Shown here one piece after another: positions 1-5,008 of a stretch of 5,867 bases of DNA. The translations under genes were made by a program, and so were the position numbers. The stretch is from Christensenella sp. UBA767 (GTDB lineage: Bacteria > Bacillota > Clostridia > Christensenellales > CAG-917), in assembly GCA_002297185.1 (NCBI GenBank), contig DBJV01000007.1, positions 1 through 5,867 on the forward strand, in the 5' to 3' direction. Numbering within the stretch: position 1 is the stretch's first letter; every line of letters begins with the position of its first letter. The notes beneath the pieces are model-generated. The model worked only from the letters and a program-made list of their open reading frames with translations. It was not told the origin of the DNA and ran no database searches.

Positions 1-69
1 AGGGAAAACACCTTGAGGAAAGGGGAAATTGTATTTAAGGAGTTACGACGCACACTATTGGGATGTTGA
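1..69 (+). CDS. possible C-terminal end of a plus-strand gene cut by the window edge
   Basis: Frame 1 of the plus strand is open from the first base to a TGA at 67-69, giving about 22 residues that end in RRTLLGC. The other two plus frames stop within the first 40 bases. There is nothing recognisable in so short a piece. The only support is context: the hairpin at 108-141 has T-rich sequence on both sides, which suits a terminator shared by two convergent genes, one being uvrC. It may equally be non-coding sequence. Confidence 0.25.
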   Translation, partial: RENTLRKGEIVFKELRRTLLGC

Positions 70-107
70 CTATTAAACAGTATAAAGAATGATTAGAGGT
101 AATACAA

Positions 108-141
108 AAACTGCCACACGGTAATTTTCGTGTGGCAGTTT
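108..141. terminator. bidirectional intrinsic terminator downstream of uvrC
   Basis: A perfect 13-bp stem (108-120 with 129-141) encloses an 8-base loop. The core arm CTGCCACACG pairs with CGTGTGGCAG. Read on the minus strand, the stem is followed by TTTTTG, the classic end of a Rho-independent terminator, just after the uvrC stop at 147. Read on the plus strand it is followed by two T-rich runs, so it can also stop transcription arriving from the left. Confidence 0.9.
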
Positions 142-146
142 GATTT

Positions 147-1952
147 TTATTTTTTGTTGAGTTCGTCTAATATTTTTTGTGCGAAAGCCGTGGATATGCC
201 GTCGAGTTTGGACAAGTCCTCGGCGCTTTTGCGCTTGATTTCTTCCACCGAGCCGAACTCTTTTATAAGCCTTGCGCAAGTCTTTTCACCAACGCCGTCT
301 ATGCTGCGAAGTACGCTTTCGCTGAGGTGCTTGCTACGCAAATTGCGGTGGAAAGTTATAGCAAATCTGTGCGCCTCGTCTCTGATTCTTTGCAGCAGTT
401 GAAGTGCCACGCTGTCTTTTGGGAGCATAATGGAGGTCGTGGGTGCGCTGCCGAGAAATACCTCTTCTTCCCTCTTTGCGAGCGACAAAATTTCGATGTC
501 CTCGCAACCAGTTTCGCGCTGCGCCTCCATGGCGTATCCGAGTTGTCCTTTGCCGCCGTCTATAACCAGCAAGTCGGGGCGAGAGGCAAAACTTATGTCA
601 TCGCTGGTTTTGAGTTCGTTAAATCTGCGGATAAGCACTTCTTTCATGCACGCAAAGTCGTTGTTGCCCTCGACAGTCTTGATTTTGAACTTGCGGTAAT
701 GCGCCTTTTTAGGCTCGCCGTACTCGAAAACGACCATACTTGCCACCTTGTCCGTGCCGGAGATGTGCGAGATGTCGTAACATTCCATACGGTTGGGGAG
801 CGTGTGCAAATTGAGCAAGTCCGCAAGTTGTCTCACCGCGCCTTGCGTGCGCAAAATTCGGCGTTCTTCCTGACTTCCGTGCTTGGTCATTGCGTCGTAT
901 GCGTTGGAGTGGGCAAGTTCGAGCAATTGCTTTCTTGCGCCCTGCTTTGGCACGACCACTTTGACGGAATGCGCGCAAAGCGGTGCGATTGCACTCTCCA
1001 AACTGTCCGTGTCCGCCACGCAATCCGTGACGATTTCGTCGCAAAGAGGCGGATTGTTTTTGTAGTATTGGTAGATATAGCTTGCGATGTCCTCGTCTGC
1101 GCCGTCCGTGACGACGTTTTCGCCGCCAACGAGTTTGCCTGCGCGCACGACGAGCATGTTGATTGCAGACACTATGCCGTTGCTCTCGAATGCAAAGATG
1201 TCGAGATTGAAGCCTTTGGGGAGTGCGCTGACCTGCTTGCGCACGAGTTTGTCGAGGAGTTTGAGTTTGTTGCGATAATTGAGCGCGACTTCGTAATTTT
1301 CCTCCGCCGCAAACTTTTGCATTTTTTGCGTGAGAACTCTCTCCACCTCTCTGTCGTTACCTCTCAAAAAGTCTATGACTTTTTGCATTTCCGCCTTATA
1401 CTCTTCCTCGCTCACCTTTTGCGTGCAGGGCGCGAGGCATCTACCGAGGTGCATGTTGAGACACGGGCGCGAGGGTTTGGACATGTCGCGATTGCAGTCT
1501 CTCACGCTAAACGCCGTGTGAATTAAGTCGAATATATCGCGGATATTGACAGATTGCATATAAGGACCGAAATACTTTGCGCCGTCGTTTTTGAGTTTGC
1601 GCACGAGTTGTATCGTGGGATATTTTTCGTGCATGTCGATACGCAAAAACGGGTAGGCTTTGTCGTCTTTGAGGAGGATGTTGTATCTCGGCGTGTGCTT
1701 TTTGATGAGGTTGTTTTCCGTGAGCAAAGCGTCAACTTCGCTTGCGCAAATGATATAGCGAAAATCCGCCACGTGTTCGAGCATGGCGGAAACTTTCTTG
1801 GGACGTCCCGAGAGGTTGAAGAAATAAGAGCGGAGTCTGTTTTTGAGGTTTTTCGCCTTGCCTACGTAGATTATTCCGCCCCTGTCGTCCAGCATCATAT
1901 ACACGCCGGGATTGTCTGGTACGTCTTTGATTTTTGCCTTGAAATCAACCAT
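147..1952 (-). CDS. uvrC: UvrABC system protein C, excinuclease subunit
   Basis: UvrC joins the UvrB-DNA complex in the cytoplasm and cuts the damaged strand on both sides of the lesion in nucleotide excision repair. The 601-residue product has the usual length and all expected parts. The GIY-YIG nuclease domain (about 12-95) makes the 3' cut and carries Y29, R39 and E79. Four cysteines (C153, C164, C172, C176) match the iron-sulfur site known in UvrC. A UVR motif for UvrB contact lies at about 199-234. The RNase H-like nuclease making the 5' cut has D393, D432, D465 and H535. Tandem helix-hairpin-helix motifs close the protein at about 545-601. The ATG places the usual number of residues before PGVY. 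No strong Shine-Dalgarno precedes it. A promoter candidate lies just upstream and a strong terminator just downstream, so it can be transcribed alone. I see no truncation or frameshift. Confidence 0.98.
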   Translation of the reverse strand: MVDFKAKIKDVPDNPGVYMMLDDRGGIIYVGKAKNLKNRLRSYFFNLSGRPKKVSAMLEHVADFRYIICASEVDALLTENNLIKKHTPRYNILLKDDKAYPFLRIDMHEKYPTIQLVRKLKNDGAKYFGPYMQSVNIRDIFDLIHTAFSVRDCNRDMSKPSRPCLNMHLGRCLAPCTQKVSEEEYKAEMQKVIDFLRGNDREVERVLTQKMQKFAAEENYEVALNYRNKLKLLDKLVRKQVSALPKGFNLDIFAFESNGIVSAINMLVVRAGKLVGGENVVTDGADEDIASYIYQYYKNNPPLCDEIVTDCVADTDSLESAIAPLCAHSVKVVVPKQGARKQLLELAHSNAYDAMTKHGSQEERRILRTQGAVRQLADLLNLHTLPNRMECYDISHISGTDKVASMVVFEYGEPKKAHYRKFKIKTVEGNNDFACMKEVLIRRFNELKTSDDISFASRPDLLVIDGGKGQLGYAMEAQRETGCEDIEILSLAKREEEVFLGSAPTTSIMLPKDSVALQLLQRIRDEAHRFAITFHRNLRSKHLSESVLRSIDGVGEKTCARLIKEFGSVEEIKRKSAEDLSKLDGISTAFAQKILDELNKK

Positions 1953-1977
1953 TTTTCGTAAATTCTTGTGCTTTGTT

Positions 1978-2004
1978 TTTATATTTGTCGTTCTTTGCTT
2001 TCAA
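1978..2004 (-). promoter_or_regulatory. candidate uvrC promoter
   Basis: On the minus strand TTGAAA (1999-2004) is followed after 15 bases by TATAAA (1978-1983). Both boxes are close to the sigma-A consensus, but the spacing is short; taking TAAAAA as the -10 box gives 17 bases. The start of transcription would fall near 1971, leaving a leader of about 20 bases. No LexA-type operator was recognised here. Confidence 0.45.
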
Positions 2005-2064
2005 ATAAGATTATGCTCTTATTTTCCGACATTTTTGCATTTTTAAGCGATTTTTTGGCGGTTT

Positions 2065-3099
2065 TTATGCCGTTTCTTGGGTGAAAATCGCAATATTTTC
2101 GTCTTTTATATTGCCTTTTGCAAGGTTGAGCGCAATGATTTCTTTGCACTTGTCTGCGCCGAGATAGTCGCGCATGATTATGTTGACGCAATCGAAATAA
2201 TCCTCGTTTGCAAGGTTTTTGACAAAATTCGACGCATTTTTAGCGTGCGTGCCTTCCAAAAATTTGGGACCTGCAATGAAAATCGGGTCGGTGAGTTGGC
2301 ATTGCATCACGAAAAATCCGCCTTCGCTTGCCTTGTATTGTTTTACGTATTCGGGGATTGCCTCGGATATGTATTTCTTGGAAGATTTGGTGTTCAGTTT
2401 GCGAACATAGTAGGATTGAAGAACGCTGCCCTCTCTCGTGCCGCCGTCGTTGTTGCGCCCAAATAAATAATCGCGCTCGCTTGCATACGAACAAACGGAA
2501 CCTTGTTTGAAATAATTGCCCCAAAAGATAAGAGCCTTACCCCTCGCGCTCCCCAACGTCAGGGACTTGACAAAGGTAAGATCGTCGGTGTCCGTGTTGT
2601 TTCTTATTATGTTTTCGCCGAGTTTGTCGCAAAGGATTGCATCCACAGCCTCCATAACGCCCTCACCCTCGAAGTGTTGGAAGTCGAGGAGCAAAACTTC
2701 GCTGGGATTTGCGCTCAAAAATGCGGCAATATCATCAACGATCGGCGAAAATTCGACGCCTTTTATAGGGCCGTGGAAGATGACGAGTTTGTCGCCGTCT
2801 TTTTTCACTCTTATGTCGAAATATCGCGCGCCGCATTCGAGCATTTCGCCGACGCTCTTGTCCTGCGTTTCGGCTGCCCACATCATGCCGGCGGTGCCTG
2901 CGTCGTGCGCGCCGGGGATAACCGTTTGAGTCAAAAGCGTGTCGTCCTTTGCAAAACTCATCCAATTCGACAAAAACGTCGTACGTGCGCCGTCGTCGAT
3001 TGCTCTTTGCGCAGAGCCTGCCATCCCGCCGACCACAACGCCGATTGCAAGGACTATGCTCACGATTGTGATGACCGCGATTTTCGCTTTTTTGCTCAT
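2065..3099 (-). CDS. PI-PLC X-domain phosphodiesterase, membrane-anchored or secreted
   Basis: The product (344 residues) fits the bacterial phosphatidylinositol-specific phospholipase C family, which cleaves phosphatidylinositol or GPI anchors into diacylglycerol and inositol phosphates without calcium. Family motifs appear in order: PGAHDAGT with catalytic H65, RYFDIRV with D95 and R97, IFHG with H109, and the LLLDFQHF strand. D311 in the late block NIIMRDYLG may be the aspartate that pairs with the first histidine; that assignment is inference. Length is close to the family's 300-330 residues plus an N-terminal segment. Residues 7-27 are hydrophobic after two lysines, a signal peptide or anchor, with no lipobox cysteine, so it should act outside the membrane. 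The start at 3099 is chosen over an in-frame ATG at 3162 because GAGGTGG precedes it and the predicted transcript begins near 3121. Substrate is unproven: many bacteria lack phosphatidylinositol. Confidence 0.9.
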   Translation of the reverse strand: MSKKAKIAVITIVSIVLAIGVVVGGMAGSAQRAIDDGARTTFLSNWMSFAKDDTLLTQTVIPGAHDAGTAGMMWAAETQDKSVGEMLECGARYFDIRVKKDGDKLVIFHGPIKGVEFSPIVDDIAAFLSANPSEVLLLDFQHFEGEGVMEAVDAILCDKLGENIIRNNTDTDDLTFVKSLTLGSARGKALIFWGNYFKQGSVCSYASERDYLFGRNNDGGTREGSVLQSYYVRKLNTKSSKKYISEAIPEYVKQYKASEGGFFVMQCQLTDPIFIAGPKFLEGTHAKNASNFVKNLANEDYFDCVNIIMRDYLGADKCKEIIALNLAKGNIKDENIAIFTQETA

Positions 3100-3103
3100 A
3101 TAA

Positions 3104-3110
3104 CCACCTC
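3104..3110 (-). promoter_or_regulatory. ribosome binding site fixing the PI-PLC start
   Basis: GAGGTGG on the minus strand lies four bases before the ATG at 3097-3099. It is the only good Shine-Dalgarno in the area and rules in favour of this start over the longer reading frame from 3162. Confidence 0.85.
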
Positions 3111-3127
3111 GGTGTCGATATATGGAT

Positions 3128-3156
3128 ATTTTAGCAGTTATACGAGATAAAATCAA
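3128..3156 (-). promoter_or_regulatory. sigma-A type promoter of the PI-PLC gene
   Basis: On the minus strand the -35 box TTGATT (3151-3156) and the -10 box TAAAAT (3128-3133) are separated by exactly 17 bases. Transcription should begin near 3121, giving a leader of about 20 bases that contains just the ribosome binding site. Copies of GTCGATAT lie on both sides of this promoter (3114-3121 and within 3161-3184), which may be regulatory. Confidence 0.7.
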
Positions 3157-3160
3157 TGCC

Positions 3161-3184
3161 AAAAACGTCGATATCGACGTTTTT
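3161..3184. terminator. perfect 24-bp palindrome: terminator or operator
   Basis: The sequence reads identically on both strands over 24 bases, centred between 3172 and 3173, with the core ACGTCGATATCGACGT flanked by A and T runs. As RNA it folds to a 10-bp stem with an AUAU loop whose 3' arm ends in U residues on either strand. It could therefore end the small minus-strand gene that stops at 3235. It also sits just upstream of the PI-PLC -35 box and shares GTCGATAT with the start of that transcript, so an operator role is equally possible. Confidence 0.6.
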
Positions 3185-3234
3185 TATAGCAGTATTGTTC
3201 TTTATATTTATATATTGGCGGTTTTGCCCTGCGC

Positions 3235-3423
3235 TTATATGGTTTTGTTGCAGAAACAGTTTGTATCCGTCGAACTCGTCGTGACCGTGGACGAAGAGTT
3301 GGTAAGCGCAAGCGCCGCAAGGATTGCAAGCATAACGCATATCTCTCGCTGCGAAAAATCGCCGTCGGAGATGAACACTATCATTATGATAAGCAAAAAC
3401 AAAAACCAGTTGTCATCAAACAT
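3235..3423 (-). CDS. 62-residue small membrane protein of unknown function
   Basis: I do not recognise this protein. The short N-terminus (MFDDNW) leads into a hydrophobic helix at about 6-19, then a polar charged loop (DGDFSQRE), a second hydrophobic helix at about 28-41, and a Ser/Thr-rich tail that ends with two cysteines in NCFCNKTI. The ATG at 3423 is preferred over one at 3471 because AAAGAGGTG lies four bases ahead of it. It overlaps only an unsupported upstream extension of the plus-strand ArsR-like reading frame. It is divergent from that regulator with about 90 bases between starts, and the palindrome at 3161-3184 could end its transcript. A clean ribosome site and a sensible hydrophobicity pattern argue that it is real, but no family assignment supports it. 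Confidence 0.6.
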   Translation of the reverse strand: MFDDNWFLFLLIIMIVFISDGDFSQREICVMLAILAALALTNSSSTVTTSSTDTNCFCNKTI

Positions 3424-3427
3424 ATTG

Positions 3428-3436
3428 CACCTCTTT
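3428..3436 (-). promoter_or_regulatory. ribosome binding site of the 62-residue protein
   Basis: AAAGAGGTG on the minus strand lies four bases before the ATG at 3421-3423. It decides the start codon and is the main evidence that this short frame is translated. It falls in the loop of a possible hairpin made by CATATTG (3421-3427) and CAATATG (3449-3455), which would also bury the start codon. Confidence 0.65.
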
Positions 3437-3502
3437 GACTTTTTACCACAATATGCGCCACGATACGCCAAAGTTACTCGTTTTTCTCATTCATATCCGC
3501 TT

Positions 3503-3508
3503 TATAAT
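3503..3508 (+). promoter_or_regulatory. -10 box of the ArsR-like gene, possibly leaderless
   Basis: A perfect TATAAT ends six bases before the ATG at 3515. Transcription usually begins about seven bases after the -10 box, which would be at or next to the ATG. No Shine-Dalgarno is present upstream, which fits a leaderless message. The -35 region (around 3480-3485, T-rich) does not match the consensus well. Confidence 0.5.
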
Positions 3509-3514
3509 CGTGCT

Positions 3515-3847
3515 ATGGACAACTTGATAGATTATGAAACGGAACAAACCGTAATAGACTACATACCTCGCAACGCAACGCTGCACTCGCTTGCGGAATT
3601 CTTTTCGGCGTGCAGCGACGCTACCCGTGCAAAAATCATTTGCGCCCTGTGCATAAGCGAAATGTGCGTGAGCGATTTGTCTCGCATTTTGGGAATAAAC
3701 CAAACCACTTGCTCTCATCAATTGCGACTTCTACGCGCCGCAGATATCGTCAAGCAACGTCGTGACGGCAAGATAATCTATTACTCGTTGAAGAACAAAA
3801 AGATAGAAAATGTCTTGCTTGCAGGCGTTGACTTTTTGGATTTGTAA
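3515..3847 (+). CDS. ArsR/SmtB-family winged-helix transcriptional regulator
   Basis: The 110-residue product has the size and layout of ArsR/SmtB repressors, dimers that leave their operator when they bind a metal or another signal. SDATRAKIICAL (34-45) is the typical lead-in; the helix-turn-helix spans about 51-73 (VSDLSRILGINQTT then CSHQLRLLR), and the wing is at about 80-92 (QRRDGKIIYYSL). Where metal sensors of the ArsR/CadC type have ELCVCDL, this protein has EMCVSDL, so one cysteine is missing. Other cysteines at 33, 43, 46 and 66 lie close in sequence. The C-terminal His/Asp site of SmtB/CzrA-type sensors is not evident. An upstream in-frame extension to 3122 is rejected because it crosses the small minus-strand gene and lacks family similarity. 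No metal exporter or reductase gene is adjacent; likely targets are itself and the divergent membrane protein. Confidence 0.93.
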   Translation: MDNLIDYETEQTVIDYIPRNATLHSLAEFFSACSDATRAKIICALCISEMCVSDLSRILGINQTTCSHQLRLLRAADIVKQRRDGKIIYYSLKNKKIENVLLAGVDFLDL

Positions 3848-4041
3848 CCCAAAAAAATGCGCCTTCTCCGTGCGCTTAACAAAAAAGAACGTCTTTGGAT
3901 TTTTAGTCGAAAAACAAGCAATGCGCATAGCACTAAAGACTAAAATACAATGCGACACAATTTAACGAATAATTGCAAAACACGCATTTTACATTGCAGA
4001 AATGTGTTGATAAAACTGTTTTTTTGTACAATTCCTTCCTT

Positions 4042-4081
4042 TATGCAACGAGCGCGCCAACATAGGCGCGCTTGTTGCATA
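4042..4081 (+). ncRNA. 17-bp GC-rich hairpin, candidate structured RNA
   Basis: Arms 4042-4058 and 4065-4081 pair over 17 positions around a 6-base AACATA loop. The inner eight pairs are AGCGCGCC with GGCGCGCT. The only irregular pair (4050 with 4073) is G-U in a plus-strand RNA but C-A in a minus-strand RNA, which slightly favours function on the plus strand. The downstream sequence is AT-rich but has no U run. It could be part of a small RNA, a repetitive palindromic element or a terminator-like barrier. Confidence 0.4.
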
Positions 4082-4147
4082 TTAGTTATATTAAGATATT
4101 TTATTACTAATTTTATTGTCCGTATAAAACTAATTTTACCCACCGCC

Positions 4148-4206
4148 AATCGCCTGATTTTACACCTAAATTCTTGTCGTTAGGCTTATATGATTTTGCG
4201 GCGATT
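4148..4206. repeat. nested inverted repeats downstream of the unknown gene
   Basis: AATCGCC (4148-4154) is complementary to GGCGATT (4200-4206), and inside them CCTAA (4165-4169) is complementary to TTAGG (4180-4184). The motif TGATTTT occurs inside both outer arms. Together these could form a two-level stem just after the stop of the minus-strand gene at 4223. The arms are short and chance is not excluded. Confidence 0.3.
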
Positions 4207-4222
4207 ATCTTAAAGTTGTGGC

Positions 4223-4969
4223 TTAATCTTGTTGGCTGTCGTAGATGGATTGAATCAAGTCCTCTTCGTTTTCAACCAATTCGTACTCGATGCAGGTTAC
4301 GCCCTCTTTATCGTTTATGGGGACGTTCTCTCTTGCGCTGTTGATTGCGGTCTTAAGCACGTATCCCGTGAGATGAGCAATATCCGTTTTGGGGAAAATG
4401 TCGCTGTCGATAAACGCTTTGGGATTTTCAAAACGAGTGACGTTTTTTATCCTTACACGCGTCCAATCGGAATTACCGTCAAAGGCGCACAAATCGCCGA
4501 AATCTCCTGCGGCTATGTTTTCGACTTCGTCCCAAGTCGCAAGCACGTCAATGCAACTGCCCTCTTTCAAAAGCGCGTCCATGCGTTTGGAGTTGATGCC
4601 CGTTTTGAAATAGTGAGGATGGGTGAAAAGCGACTCGTCAATATGCTCTTCGGGATAGACAAGTTCGTTGGTGCAGCAGTCCATATACCAACCCATATAT
4701 GCCAAATCCACGCAACGACCGAGGTATGCAATTGCCATAATGCCGCCCCATTCGCGCATACTGCATCTAACCGCTTGCGCCGTGTTGAGCAACGGCACGC
4801 AACCGTCTTTGTTTTGATGCGAATCTCCGCCAAAAGAATAGCCGTGCGCCTTTATCTCCTCCACCACGGCGTCTATGACGTCGTCGCTAAGCGGCGCGTT
4901 CTCGTAATCGAAGTTGTCCCACCACGTCCAACCTACCACTTTGTATGGATTTCTTTTTTCATTTTCCAT
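4223..4969 (-). CDS. uncharacterised 248-residue soluble protein
   Basis: I do not recognise a family. The protein has no signal peptide or membrane helix, is acidic overall, and is rich in aromatic residues near the N-terminus (W14, W16, W17). A central block at about 57-98 (GCVPLLNTAQAVRCSMREWGGIMA and on to GWYMDCC) holds several cysteines and tryptophans and looks like a structured core. The second half mixes strand-like and helical stretches and ends in an acidic helix-like segment (ENEEDLIQSIYDSQQD). The ATG at 4969 is supported by GAGGAG eight bases upstream. It follows the acidic-tailed membrane protein gene after 39 bases with no obvious terminator or promoter between, so the two are probably one operon. 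An antisense frame covering nearly the whole gene is taken as a shadow. Confidence 0.88.
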   Translation of the reverse strand: MENEKRNPYKVVGWTWWDNFDYENAPLSDDVIDAVVEEIKAHGYSFGGDSHQNKDGCVPLLNTAQAVRCSMREWGGIMAIAYLGRCVDLAYMGWYMDCCTNELVYPEEHIDESLFTHPHYFKTGINSKRMDALLKEGSCIDVLATWDEVENIAAGDFGDLCAFDGNSDWTRVRIKNVTRFENPKAFIDSDIFPKTDIAHLTGYVLKTAINSARENVPINDKEGVTCIEYELVENEEDLIQSIYDSQQD

Positions 4970-4977
4970 ATCGCTTT

Positions 4978-4983
4978 CTCCTC
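4978..4983 (-). promoter_or_regulatory. ribosome binding site of the 248-residue protein
   Basis: GAGGAG on the minus strand, eight bases before the ATG at 4967-4969, is a strong Shine-Dalgarno and fixes the start. The operon partner upstream has no such site. Confidence 0.8.
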
Positions 4984-5008
4984 AAAAATGCAGAAATGTC
5001 AATTGCAA

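Larger units (their letters stand above)
3848..4222. other. structured intergenic region between convergent genes
   Basis: These 375 bases separate the ArsR-like stop from the stop of the unknown gene at 4223. Short open frames on both strands (for example 3950-4183 plus and 3940-4149 minus) lack ribosome sites and protein-like composition. Visible structure includes a weak GCGC/GCGC hairpin with a T run on the minus strand (about 3851-3876), TTTTAGTC (3901-3908) with GACTAAAA (3938-3945), AATGCG (about 3949-3954) with CGCATT (about 3983-3988), the long hairpin at 4042-4081, and nested arms at 4148-4206. Except for the weak minus-strand one, none is followed by a clean U run, so ordinary termination does not explain them. 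No tRNA-like T-loop motif was found. Confidence 0.5.

Noticed and set aside
177..1526. A 449-residue open frame on the plus strand
   Set aside because: It lies fully antisense to uvrC, whose product has every expected catalytic residue. Its translation has no recognisable motif and it has no ribosome site.
3100..3162. Longer PI-PLC start at 3162
   Set aside because: The predicted transcript starts near 3121, after that ATG, and a strong ribosome site precedes the ATG at 3099, which is followed directly by a normal signal or anchor sequence.
3131..3340. A 69-residue minus-strand frame beginning MRYACNPCGAC
   Set aside because: It overlaps the better-supported 62-residue frame and runs through the palindrome and the PI-PLC promoter region; no ribosome site was seen.
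3122..3514. A 131-residue N-terminal extension of the ArsR-like protein
   Set aside because: The family is about 100-120 residues long. The extension crosses the PI-PLC promoter, the palindrome and the small minus-strand gene, and a TATAAT lies just before the internal ATG.
3940..4183. Open frames on both strands of the intergenic region
   Set aside because: They run through the long hairpin, lack ribosome sites and give low-complexity translations typical of AT-rich non-coding DNA.
4178..4185. CGTTAGGC resembling an integron attC core, also present near 5848-5855 on the minus strand
   Set aside because: No matching RYYYAAC partner at attC spacing, the long hairpin arms do not fit the core consensus, and no integrase or gene cassette is present. 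An 8-base match occurring twice is plausible by chance.
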